This document shows, one piece after another, positions 32,729-40,770 of a stretch of DNA of 44,495 nt; the first letter of the stretch is position 1, and each line of letters opens with the position of its first letter. Where the stretch lies: the NCBI GenBank assembly GCA_034435635.1, contig DAOTWY010000024.1:1-44495 (forward strand). The letters run 5' to 3'. The DNA comes from DAOTWY01 sp003696565. GTDB taxonomy: Bacteria; Chloroflexota; Anaerolineae; Aggregatilineales; Phototrophicaceae. A program made the position numbers and the translations under genes. The notes beneath the pieces are model-generated. The model saw nothing but the letters and a program-made list of their open reading frames with translations, was not told where the DNA came from and did not search any database.

Positions 32729-33754
32729 ATGTCTACCACGCAACAACTACGTTCAATAGGGATATGGTTGCTTGTTTTGAGTTTGATGGTGGCGGGTTTC
32801 GCTGCGCTTATCAACGGTGGAGAAGATCCAACCATCACGCTGCAAATTTTTTCGACGCGCTTTCTTGGGATTTTTATTGAAGCGGTACCGTTTTTATTAA
32901 TGGGATCGTTCGTCAGTGGGTTGTTAGAGGTATTTGTCACCCGTGAGGATATTGTTCGTTGGATACCACGCAACCCTATTTTGGCAACAATTGCCGGTGC
33001 TTTTATGGGCTTTGCTTTTCCGGTATGTGAATGTGGTGTGGTGCCTGTAACACGGCGGTTGTTTAGTAAAGGGCTGCCGATGTCGGTCGGAGTCGCTTTT
33101 TTGCTTGCTGCGCCGGTGATGAACCCGATTGTATTGGTCAGTACTTATATCGCATTTGGTTGGGGAGAGGTTTTAATATTACGCTTTGTCATCACGGCGG
33201 TTGTGGCAATCGGTGTGGGGGCGCTTTTTGCTGTATCGGCGCGCCCTTATGATATTTTGCGCCCAGTATCGCTGGCACCGATATACGGCGGCGATCATCG
33301 TCAGCGAGATGTGGAAATAGCTCTGCACACCCCTCCGCCGCTTTTACGCCGATTAGAACGTGCGACGCTGGTAGCAGGTAATGAATTTTTTGAGATGGGG
33401 CGATTTTTGGTTGTTGGGTCGCTTTTAGCGGCTGGAATGCAAACAGTGGTGGCGCAAGAGACTCTGATCTCACTGGGTAGTGGTCCACTCATTTCTGTAC
33501 TGGTGATGCAACTTTTAGCGTTTGTGTTGAGCGTTTGCTCAACGGTAGATTCATTTTTGGCGTTGGCATTTTATGGCACATTTACAGGGGGTTCGATTGT
33601 AGCGTTCCTGACATTTGGTCCGATGGTGGATATTAAAAGTACAATGATGTTTGCTGGGGTGTTCCGCCCTAAGGTGGTGCTGTATTTGGTAGTGTTGCCA
33701 TTTTTGATGACGATGTTGATAGGGTTATGGCTAAATCTGTTTATGAGCTTCTAA
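32729..33754 (+). CDS. YraQ/ArsP-type permease (DUF318)
   Basis: 341 residues, about eight membrane helices. The signature is A-F-P-V-C-E-C-G-V-V-P-V-T-R-R (C100 and C102), and the second repeated half follows. Related proteins export organic arsenic or act with zinc-related lipoproteins, so metal or metalloid transport is likely but the ion is unknown. Together with the TIGR03943-type gene (30-bp gap) and a propeller protein (14-bp gap) it forms an operon. No arsenic regulator is adjacent. Confidence 0.9.
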   Translation: MSTTQQLRSIGIWLLVLSLMVAGFAALINGGEDPTITLQIFSTRFLGIFIEAVPFLLMGSFVSGLLEVFVTREDIVRWIPRNPILATIAGAFMGFAFPVCECGVVPVTRRLFSKGLPMSVGVAFLLAAPVMNPIVLVSTYIAFGWGEVLILRFVITAVVAIGVGALFAVSARPYDILRPVSLAPIYGGDHRQRDVEIALHTPPPLLRRLERATLVAGNEFFEMGRFLVVGSLLAAGMQTVVAQETLISLGSGPLISVLVMQLLAFVLSVCSTVDSFLALAFYGTFTGGSIVAFLTFGPMVDIKSTMMFAGVFRPKVVLYLVVLPFLMTMLIGLWLNLFMSF

Positions 33755-33784
33755 CCTGTTAGATACTAAAAGTGAGTGAGAAAT

Positions 33785-34513
33785 ATGCGGCAGTTAGAAT
33801 GGACAAAAGCAGCGGTTTTATTGGGGTTGGCGGGCTATTTTGTATTTAACATTGCAACAGGGGATTTAAACAACTATATCAATACCCGTTTCGCGTGGTT
33901 GTCTTATGTGGCGGTGGGCTTGTTTGGGCTGTTGGGGATCATGACGATTTATGCCTTGCTGCGTCATCATGAAAGTGATATGGGGATGTTGTATCAAGAT
34001 GATATGACCCATACACGCATCGGTTTGGGGGTAGTGATGATTGTCGCTATTCCGCTGGTTATTGGCACGCTGATTCCATCACGTCCATTAGGGGCAGAAG
34101 CGGTTAATGGGAACATTAGCCTGACCGCTTCCACATATGCCGGTGTCACCGTGACAAAAGACCCCCTGGAACGCAATGTGTTGGATTGGTTACGTGTTTT
34201 TGCCCAGGAACCTGCGCCAGCTGTGTTTAATGGCGAACGGGCAGATGTGATTGGCTTTATTTATCGCGAACCGGATTTCCCGCCGGATCATTTTATGGTG
34301 GCACGTTTTACTGTTAGTTGTTGTGTTGCGGATGCCGGGGCGATTGGATTACCTGTTTATGCGCCTTCTGGTGCAGATTTGGCTGATGGGGAGTGGGTGC
34401 GTGTCACTGGCGTGTTTGAAGCTGGCACGTTTCGAAATACGAAAATGCCGATTTTACATGCCGATACCTTAGAAGTTGTACCAGAACCCGATCATCCTTA
34501 TCTGTATCCTTAA
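33785..34513 (+). CDS. TIGR03943-type partner protein of the permease
   Basis: About 242 residues. The first half contains three or so membrane helices, then a soluble domain with a C-C-V-A-D-A segment containing two adjacent cysteines. The architecture and the place after a DUF318 permease match the TIGR03943 family, known as a partner of that permease. I chose the ATG at 33785; an in-frame GTG at 33776 is possible. It likely helps assemble or gate the transporter. Confidence 0.85.
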   Translation: MRQLEWTKAAVLLGLAGYFVFNIATGDLNNYINTRFAWLSYVAVGLFGLLGIMTIYALLRHHESDMGMLYQDDMTHTRIGLGVVMIVAIPLVIGTLIPSRPLGAEAVNGNISLTASTYAGVTVTKDPLERNVLDWLRVFAQEPAPAVFNGERADVIGFIYREPDFPPDHFMVARFTVSCCVADAGAIGLPVYAPSGADLADGEWVRVTGVFEAGTFRNTKMPILHADTLEVVPEPDHPYLYP

Positions 34514-34527
34514 TTGGAGAGCGAAGC

Positions 34528-35685
34528 ATGCTAAAGCCGACTTATCGAGAACAGATCGAAGCACGTTTGAGGGTTTCATTTTTTGATTTTGTCGTGTGGA
34601 GTGTGATACTAACCTTAGCCTTGTTGATTGCCCTAACAGCCGTATTGGGTATTGAGCGTGTTGGGTTACAAGTCGCGTTTATGAAATATGATGAAGCCGC
34701 ACTGGTCTATCAGATTTGGACGGCACCAATCAATAACCCAGATGACGCTGAACAAGTGACGTTTTTAGAAAATGGTGTGTTTGATTTTGATACTAGTCCA
34801 GACGGAAATTTTATCGCTTATTCCGTGCAAGATTTTACGACGGGTAATCGTGAAATTTATTTGATGGATATGCGTACCAAGCGCGTTGAGCAGGTGACCA
34901 ATTGCTTGATGAATGATAGCGATTGTTCTAGTCCATCATATAGCCCAACGGGGGATTTAATCGCTTATACACGTCGCTCATTTAATTCACAATTGGGGTT
35001 AGGGTTGGGTGCGCCGCGTATTTGGGTGGTGGATTTACGAGTTGATCCTCCTGCTAATTATCCATTGTTTGAAGATTCTCAGATTCTTGGGCATAGTCCG
35101 GTTTGGTCATGGGATGGTAGCCGGATTGCATTTTATGATGATAATGCACAGGGCATACTGGTTTATCATTTAAATGCCACGGATGATACCCCGTTGCGCT
35201 TTGTGCCGACGCGGATGGGGGTGGTGGGCGCACTGTCTCCTGATGGCACACAGATGATTTATGCCGATATGTTAATTTCCCCGGAGGGGATGGCACGGGG
35301 GTATTTGCAAATTGCTGATTTGGAAAACAATAATATCCTAAGTGTAACAAACCCCAATGACGGCTATAGTTATCAATCGGCGGTTTGGAGTCCTGATGGT
35401 AACTTGATTGTTTTTGGGCGGGAAACAGGACGAAACACCCAGGTTGATTTGCTCAACGTGCGTGATTTTAGCATTACACCGTTGATTGAAGATGAGCGAT
35501 ACAACCACAGTTTTTTGCGCTGGAGTCCAGATGGTAATCTGCTTGTGATGCAGCGGTTTCAGCGATATGACAGTAATGGTCAGCCGTTATCTAACAGCAC
35601 AACAGAGATTTGGACATATAACCTACAAACACGCGAGCTGACACGTATTGCTGAGAATTCGTTTTTCCCGCGTTGGTTGCCATAA
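34528..35685 (+). CDS. Membrane-anchored TolB/PD40-like beta-propeller protein
   Basis: 385 residues. An N-terminal membrane helix (about 21-47) anchors it, and the rest is a propeller with repeated S-P-D-G-N-x-I-A/L motifs: S-P-D-G-N-F-I-A, S-P-T-G-D-L-I-A, W-S-W-D-G-S-R-I-A, W-S-P-D-G-N-L-I-V, W-S-P-D-G-N-L-L-V. GGAGAG precedes the ATG. It follows the permease and its partner on one operon, so it may sense or bind a ligand outside the cell for that transporter. The role is inferred. Confidence 0.87.
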   Translation: MLKPTYREQIEARLRVSFFDFVVWSVILTLALLIALTAVLGIERVGLQVAFMKYDEAALVYQIWTAPINNPDDAEQVTFLENGVFDFDTSPDGNFIAYSVQDFTTGNREIYLMDMRTKRVEQVTNCLMNDSDCSSPSYSPTGDLIAYTRRSFNSQLGLGLGAPRIWVVDLRVDPPANYPLFEDSQILGHSPVWSWDGSRIAFYDDNAQGILVYHLNATDDTPLRFVPTRMGVVGALSPDGTQMIYADMLISPEGMARGYLQIADLENNNILSVTNPNDGYSYQSAVWSPDGNLIVFGRETGRNTQVDLLNVRDFSITPLIEDERYNHSFLRWSPDGNLLVMQRFQRYDSNGQPLSNSTTEIWTYNLQTRELTRIAENSFFPRWLP

Positions 35686-35793
35686 TGCTCATGGGGTAAA
35701 TCCGGCAGGCTCGCGTTTGGTCACCTCATATCAATGGGAGGGATGGTTATCCTATGGCAGCTAAGTTCTCCGGTGAATTTACTAACTTGTATA

Positions 35794-37680
35794 TTACTCG
35801 GCTAAAATTTCCCATTCTGCCATCATAGTTTGTAGATCAGCTTGTGTTTGGGTATAAATTTCACCTAATTGACGTACTTTTTCGGCATCGCCAGCGGCAC
35901 TGGCTGTGGCGATAGCATCGGTTAGCTCAGCTAATTGATTTTCCAATGCTTCGATATGATCCTCAACTTCAGTCAGACGCTTTTTCAGCTGGAATGGGTT
36001 TAATCCATGACGTTTAGGTTTGATATTTGATGTTGATTGACGGTTATCGGACGATTTCTTATCTGTTTGAGTGCTTGTTGAATTGTTGCGAGCCGCAACG
36101 AATTCTTGATAAGTGCCGTTAAAAACCTGTAATTGCCCCGGGGATGCTGCCCATATCTGAGTGGCTAGTGCATCAATTAAGTAACGATCATGACTAACAA
36201 GAAGGATAGTACCGTCATATTGAGCTAAAACTTCTTGAAGCACCTCTTGGCTATCAATATCGAGATGATTAGTTGGTTCATCTAGCAGCAAGAGATTAGC
36301 CCCATCTAGTGCCAGTTTAGCGAGTGCCAAGCGTCCACGTTCCCCGCCGGAAAGTGTGGCAACCTGACGGAATACATCATCACCACTAAAGAGATATGCT
36401 CCAAGATAGTTGCGTGCTTCACTTAGTGGCATGGGTTTGATCGCTGTAATTTCGTCAATCAGGTTGTTGGATGGGTCGAGCTTTTCATGTGCTTGGGCAA
36501 AATAACCGATTTTGACAGATGCGCCGATAACCGCCTCTCCACTTAACGGGGGAATTTGCCCAATAACTGTTTTGAGGAAAGTGCTTTTTCCCACCCCATT
36601 GGGACCAATTAACGCGGCTGTTTCTCCCCGCCACAACACAATATCTGGCACTTGGAATAAAGGAGTATCATAACCGACGGTGAGATTTTTTGTCTCTAAG
36701 ACTTTATCGCCGCTGCGTATGGCAGCTTGAATCCGCAAATTCATCTCACGCCGTTCACCACGCGGCTTGTTGATGATCTTGCCACGCTTTTTCATTGTTT
36801 CAAGACGTTTCAGCCGCCCTTTTGCTTGTGCGGTGCCTCGGCTACCCATATTACGCCGGATGAAGTCCATCTCTTTCTCGATGAATTCTTGCTGACGCTC
36901 ATATTCTTTGAGTAGTCGTTCATGGCGTTCTGTTCGTTGACGTACATAATGACTGTAGTTCCCACGATAAACTTCTAGGCTACCCCAATCAAGCTCCCAT
37001 ATGGTGCTGGCGAATTTATCCATAAAATAACGGTCATGACTGACTGCCAACACCGCGCCAGGAAAATCCTTCAAGTAGCCTTCCAGCCATTCCACTGCTT
37101 GAATATCCAGATGATTGGTAGGTTCATCCAACACTAATAAATTTGGGCGTTCCAATAATAGCCGTGCTAACAGCGCGCGGGTTTTTTGCCCGCCAGAAAG
37201 CTGGTTGAGCGGTGTGTCAAAATCGGCTTCCTCAAAGCCTACGCCGCGCAGCACAATCCGCATCTCGCTCTCATAAGTATATCCACCAAGTCGTTCAAAC
37301 GCTTCTTGTAGTTCACCATAGGTGATCATCGCATCGTCATGTTTATCTGGGTCTGCCAGGTCATGCTCAAGCTGGTTGAGGCGTTTTTCCATCTCACGCA
37401 GATGATCAAAAGCATGTAGGGCTTCCTCACGGATGGTATGCTCCCCCAATAGCTCAGGTCTTTGGGGTAAAAAACCAATTTTTAGATCACGCGCACGGAA
37501 AATCTCGCCTTCTGTAGGAATATCTGCACCAATGATGAGATTAAGCAGGGTGGTCTTTCCTGCACCGTTGGGACCAACAAGTGCGATACGCGCTTGGTGT
37601 GGGATTTCAAACGAGATACCAGAGAAAATAACATCCGCGCCGTAGTATTTTGCTAAGTTGTTTCCAGTGACAAGTGACAT
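35794..37680 (-). CDS. ABC-F ATPase (Uup/EttA-like)
   Basis: 628 residues with two ABC domains and no membrane helix. The first has Walker A G-P-N-G-A-G-K-T-T, signature L-S-G-G-Q and L-D-E-P-T-N-H-L-D. The second has G-P-N-G-V-G-K-S-T, L-S-G-G-E-R-G and another Walker B. A coiled-coil C-terminal extension follows, as in Uup. Such proteins act on ribosomes or DNA structures during translation or repair. Whether it gives antibiotic resistance is not shown. Confidence 0.95.
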   Translation of the reverse strand: MSLVTGNNLAKYYGADVIFSGISFEIPHQARIALVGPNGAGKTTLLNLIIGADIPTEGEIFRARDLKIGFLPQRPELLGEHTIREEALHAFDHLREMEKRLNQLEHDLADPDKHDDAMITYGELQEAFERLGGYTYESEMRIVLRGVGFEEADFDTPLNQLSGGQKTRALLARLLLERPNLLVLDEPTNHLDIQAVEWLEGYLKDFPGAVLAVSHDRYFMDKFASTIWELDWGSLEVYRGNYSHYVRQRTERHERLLKEYERQQEFIEKEMDFIRRNMGSRGTAQAKGRLKRLETMKKRGKIINKPRGERREMNLRIQAAIRSGDKVLETKNLTVGYDTPLFQVPDIVLWRGETAALIGPNGVGKSTFLKTVIGQIPPLSGEAVIGASVKIGYFAQAHEKLDPSNNLIDEITAIKPMPLSEARNYLGAYLFSGDDVFRQVATLSGGERGRLALAKLALDGANLLLLDEPTNHLDIDSQEVLQEVLAQYDGTILLVSHDRYLIDALATQIWAASPGQLQVFNGTYQEFVAARNNSTSTQTDKKSSDNRQSTSNIKPKRHGLNPFQLKKRLTEVEDHIEALENQLAELTDAIATASAAGDAEKVRQLGEIYTQTQADLQTMMAEWEILAE

Positions 37681-37835
37681 AAATTCTTAACGGGTCATAA
37701 TGGACAAAACAGCGGTATTATATCAACACTTCGCCATATCCTCAATGATCCCATCAGAATACGTATCCAATTTTTATCTAGATAGTGTATACGCTAAAAT
37801 AAGTGACACAATGGCTGAGATGGGGAGCAAGCAGA

Positions 37836-38279
37836 ATGAAACCAATAGGCGGGACGGATTTTATCACGGCACCGGAACCACACGGTTTTGGGATGTGCTT
37901 CTATGCGGATGGAGAGGGCAACGTTTGCGGTAAAATTACACTTAAAGAAGATAAGCAAGGACCCCCTGGGCACGCTCATGGGGGTGCGTTAATTGCTTTG
38001 TTGGATGAAGCGATGGGCGCGGCTGCCTGGAATATTGGGTATCGGGTGGTTGCGGTGAACCTCAATTTTAACTTAAAGCGAGCTGTGCCCCTCCATACAG
38101 AAATCACAATACGTGGTAAAGTAGAAAGCAAAGAAGACCGTAAAGTGTTTACATCCGGGCAGGTTATTTTACCGGATGGGGCGGTTGCTGTTGATTGCAC
38201 TGGTCTATTTTTAGAAGCCCCGACATATGTCGGCGGTAACTTCAACCCTTTTTTAGAGAAAGGACAAGATAATGCGTAA
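37836..38279 (+). CDS. Hotdog thioesterase of the PaaI type
   Basis: 147 residues. The hotdog signature is G-H-A-H-G-G-A-L-I-A-L-L-D-E-A-M-G (46-62), with the acidic residue in L-D-E as in PaaI enzymes. It hydrolyses acyl-CoA thioesters. I chose the ATG at 37836 because GGGGAG lies 8 nt before it. Its end overlaps the next gene by 8 nt, so the two are coupled. Confidence 0.88.
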   Translation: MKPIGGTDFITAPEPHGFGMCFYADGEGNVCGKITLKEDKQGPPGHAHGGALIALLDEAMGAAAWNIGYRVVAVNLNFNLKRAVPLHTEITIRGKVESKEDRKVFTSGQVILPDGAVAVDCTGLFLEAPTYVGGNFNPFLEKGQDNA

Positions 38280-39189
38280 AATTTATTTGCTGATGCTCAT
38301 GTTGGTGATGATCGTACCGGTCTTTGCACAGGAAGATGCAGTGATTGATCGTGTTTTGAATAGTACAACACCGGATGAAGCGTATCAAAGTTATACTGCT
38401 TTGTGGACGTTCAAATCGGGTAATGTGGTATCAGTCGATTTTGCTGGGATGTCGTTGGAGCTAACGAGTAGTGTTGATGCTGAAGCGACTATTCAGGCGA
38501 CATTAGGTGATAACCCGAACGCGCTGGTTATGCTGACTTATACTGTAGAAGAGGCGGATGATAGCGGCTTGGTCACTTATACCATTGAAGCTGAAGCACG
38601 GTATGTCGATGGCAATTTATATATCAATGCGGCGTATGTTGATGGTGTTGGTCCATATGATATTCGTGGTGAATGGGTACAGGTAGATGATCTGGAAAAC
38701 TTCCCAGAATTTGACTTTTTCAGCGATGTATTTGAAGTTTTTCAATCTGAAACAGACGTTAACCTTGAAACAGTTCTAGATTTTGCAACAAGTATTTCTG
38801 TTGAACCGACTGAATTAAATGAGACTGAAGTGGATAGTGTCATCATCACCTTTGGTTGGCAAGGGTTGGAAAATTTATTAGATAGTTTAGGAGCCGGCTT
38901 AAGTTTGGAATCAGATAATCCAATTGCTGCTACGTTAATTCAAGAACTAAGCAATTCAGACGATGATTTATTGACATTGATGTTGCTATTGGATGATAAC
39001 AATGTGCAGGTTGGGCGAGGTGTCTCTGTTAATTTGGCATTAGCGGATTTAGATGCATCTGTTTTAGACCCAACGTTAGAAGGCACAGATGCAACTGTAA
39101 GCGTTGAACTCACTAGCGCAGAAAACACGGTTATTTTAGAAGCGAATGAAGTTTATGCGCCGGTGGAAGCACCACAACTAGCAAATTAA
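38272..39189 (+). CDS. Secreted protein of unknown function
   Basis: 305 residues. A signal peptide (about 1-19) and a mature part that is acidic and beta-rich, with many D/E/T residues and no cysteines. The layout is like exported lipid- or ligand-binding folds (LppX/DUF6612-like), but I cannot assign a family. It overlaps the thioesterase gene by 8 nt and ends at a terminator. Confidence 0.82.
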   Translation: MRKIYLLMLMLVMIVPVFAQEDAVIDRVLNSTTPDEAYQSYTALWTFKSGNVVSVDFAGMSLELTSSVDAEATIQATLGDNPNALVMLTYTVEEADDSGLVTYTIEAEARYVDGNLYINAAYVDGVGPYDIRGEWVQVDDLENFPEFDFFSDVFEVFQSETDVNLETVLDFATSISVEPTELNETEVDSVIITFGWQGLENLLDSLGAGLSLESDNPIAATLIQELSNSDDDLLTLMLLLDDNNVQVGRGVSVNLALADLDASVLDPTLEGTDATVSVELTSAENTVILEANEVYAPVEAPQLAN

Positions 39190-39198
39190 ATAGAACCC

Positions 39199-39229
39199 AA
39201 AAACGGGCGTAAAAACCACGCCCGTTTTT
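39199..39229. terminator. Bidirectional terminator between convergent genes
   Basis: AAAAACGGGCGT and ACGCCCGTTTTT form a 12-bp stem with a 7-nt loop. It gives T-tracts on both strands, so it ends both the secreted-protein gene and the minus-strand redoxin transcript, whose stop lies at 39228-39230. Confidence 0.9.
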
Positions 39230-39713
39230 ATGTCGTTCTTTCTGTAAGATGTTGTTGAATGGCTTCTAAGAGTGCTTGATGACTTGGCTTGCTTCTACCA
39301 TCGGCATTGACGAACTTTGCCCGTAAAATACCATTTGCATCAATAACCAGGTAGGTTTTAGCGACGGCAGATGTATAAAGTTTGTGGAGTGCCTCATCAT
39401 GATCTGCTAGCAAGGGGAAATTGATAGGGGTTGGGGCAGTTGCCTTAAAATTCTTCAGAATTTGTGCGTCATCCACAGAAGCAACTGCGACATTCACGCC
39501 TTCATGTTGATAAATTTCTGACGTTCGTCCAAGTGAATACAAGGTCTGAACGCAAGGCGCACACCATGTGCCATAGACAAATACCAACAATAACCCCTTT
39601 TCCCCCACTAAATTTTGAAATGTGCGGATGTTTCCTTCTTCGTCTGGGATTTCAAAATGTGGAATTTTTTCGCCAATTAAGGGTCCATGTTCCATAATAA
39701 CGTCCTGTGTCAT
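39228..39713 (-). CDS. Redoxin/TlpA-like thioredoxin-fold protein
   Basis: 161 residues, with W-C-A-P-C as the active site in the Y-G-T-W-C-A-P-C-V-Q segment. It has an AhpC/TSA-like fold and no signal peptide, so it is cytoplasmic. An internal ATG at 39695 has a better ribosome site (AGGA, 8 nt) than the one at 39713, so the true start may be there. It lies 4 nt behind the lexA stop, so it is probably co-transcribed with lexA and derepressed with it. It reduces disulfides or peroxides. Confidence 0.87.
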   Translation of the reverse strand: MTQDVIMEHGPLIGEKIPHFEIPDEEGNIRTFQNLVGEKGLLLVFVYGTWCAPCVQTLYSLGRTSEIYQHEGVNVAVASVDDAQILKNFKATAPTPINFPLLADHDEALHKLYTSAVAKTYLVIDANGILRAKFVNADGRSKPSHQALLEAIQQHLTERTT

Positions 39714-39717
39714 CGTT

Positions 39718-40389
39718 TTATTTTAGACGACGCATAACGGATAAAACCTTACCTTGTATTTGGCAATGACGAGCATCTACGTAAATTGGTTGCATGGTGG
39801 GGTGTGCTGGCTGCAAGCGGATACGATCGCCTTCATTATAGAAATACTTGAGCGTCGTTTCTTCGCGATCAGTTAACCAAACAGCGACCATCTCACCATT
39901 GTTGGCTTTTTCCACACGGCGTAGCACAACAGTGTCGCCGTCTTGGATCATTGCATCAATCATCGAATCGCCTTGAACGGTTAGGGCAAATACATCCTGA
40001 GGATCAATGCCTCTTAAAAAGGAAACTGGGATTTCTACTGCTTTTTCTTCATCCTCGTAGGCATCAACATTGATTGGCTCCCCAGCTACAATTTGCCCAA
40101 CATGTGGAATCTTAAAAACTTCCCCTGTCGCTTTAACTTTACGATGCCGCGCGCCTGGAATTGGTTTGAGTAAACGTAGCCCACGTGATTTAGCAGCTGT
40201 ACGCTCAATAAACCCTGCGTCTGCTAATTTATTTAGGTTATAATTGACAACCGATGTGGAGTCGATTTTTGTTGCTTCACCAACTTCACGGATGGTAGGT
40301 GGAAATCCGTTTTCTGCAAGGTAACGATCAATAAACCGCAAAATATTTTTTTGGCGATCAGATAATTGATCAAAACTTTTATCTTTCAT
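39718..40389 (-). CDS. lexA: LexA SOS repressor
   Basis: 223 residues from the ATG at 40389. A winged helix-turn-helix (about 1-70) has P-T-I-R-E-V-G-E-A-T and S-T-S-V-V-N-Y-N-L-N-K-L. The cleavage site is A102-G103, and the catalytic dyad is S142 in G-D-S-M and K181 in T-L-K-Y-F-Y. RecA-stimulated self-cleavage lifts repression of the SOS genes. AAAGG lies 8 nt before this ATG. A longer in-frame start at 40488 would run through the promoter and SOS box and is not used. It is autoregulated by the SOS box upstream and leads into a redoxin gene. Confidence 0.96.
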   Translation of the reverse strand: MKDKSFDQLSDRQKNILRFIDRYLAENGFPPTIREVGEATKIDSTSVVNYNLNKLADAGFIERTAAKSRGLRLLKPIPGARHRKVKATGEVFKIPHVGQIVAGEPINVDAYEDEEKAVEIPVSFLRGIDPQDVFALTVQGDSMIDAMIQDGDTVVLRRVEKANNGEMVAVWLTDREETTLKYFYNEGDRIRLQPAHPTMQPIYVDARHCQIQGKVLSVMRRLK

Positions 40390-40417
40390 GATAACAACCT
40401 TTTCGATATTATGTTCG

Positions 40418-40429
40418 GAATAGTTGTTC
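40418..40429. promoter_or_regulatory. Degenerate second SOS half-site
   Basis: GAATAGTTGTTC matches GAAC-N4-GTTC with one mismatch in the left arm. It lies 12 bp nearer to lexA than the perfect box, so it may be a weaker second LexA site. Confidence 0.4.
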
Positions 40430-40431
40430 TG

Positions 40432-40461
40432 ATTATAGACGAACATAAGTTCAGTTGTCAA
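40432..40461 (-). promoter_or_regulatory. Sigma-70 promoter of lexA
   Basis: On the minus strand TTGACA (40461-40456), an 18-nt spacer and TATAAT (40437-40432). Both boxes are consensus or nearly so. The SOS box GAACATAAGTTC (40441-40452) lies wholly in the spacer. Confidence 0.85.
40441..40452. promoter_or_regulatory. SOS box GAACATAAGTTC (LexA operator)
   Basis: A perfect GAAC-N4-GTTC box between the -35 and -10 of lexA, where bound LexA would block RNA polymerase. The form is the same as the Bacillus-type box. It explains autoregulation of lexA and the redoxin behind it. Confidence 0.85.
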
Positions 40462-40770
40462 ATTAATTGAAAGAGCTGAAACACCCATCTCCGGCGTGGA
40501 GATAGCTAGTGTTGATTATTATGAAAGGGGCTAATTTTAGATGATTATCTCAGTAGAATAACCGTATTTATGCAGATTTGTCCTTTAGCAATATGGGAAT
40601 AGTCCAATTATTTTTTAAGACTATAAGCAGTTAGTTTCCAGCATCGAGATTTCGATGAAATGCTTTTTGAAGCGTCAACGTCAAATTGATGAGTAATATC
40701 ACTACCATTTTATGCCGTTAGTGTTAGCTTTTAAAAAGAATTAATTTTACCTATTTAAAGGATGCGTAAG
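40462..40770. promoter_or_regulatory. Long gap before the malic enzyme gene, with a weak promoter
   Basis: About 310 bp with no gene that I can support. A weak sigma-70 pair TTGATG, 17 nt, TTTATG lies at 40686-40714, 57 bp before the malic enzyme start. An inverted segment CATCGA/TCGATG lies near 40643-40658. No riboswitch class is recognised. Confidence 0.35.

Noticed and set aside
37700..37933. 77-residue frame before the thioesterase gene
   Set aside because: Overlaps the thioesterase gene in another frame, has no domain, and its start lacks a ribosome site.
40390..40488. N-terminal extension of LexA
   Set aside because: It would translate through the -10, the SOS box and the promoter. 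The ATG at 40389 has its own ribosome site and gives normal LexA length.
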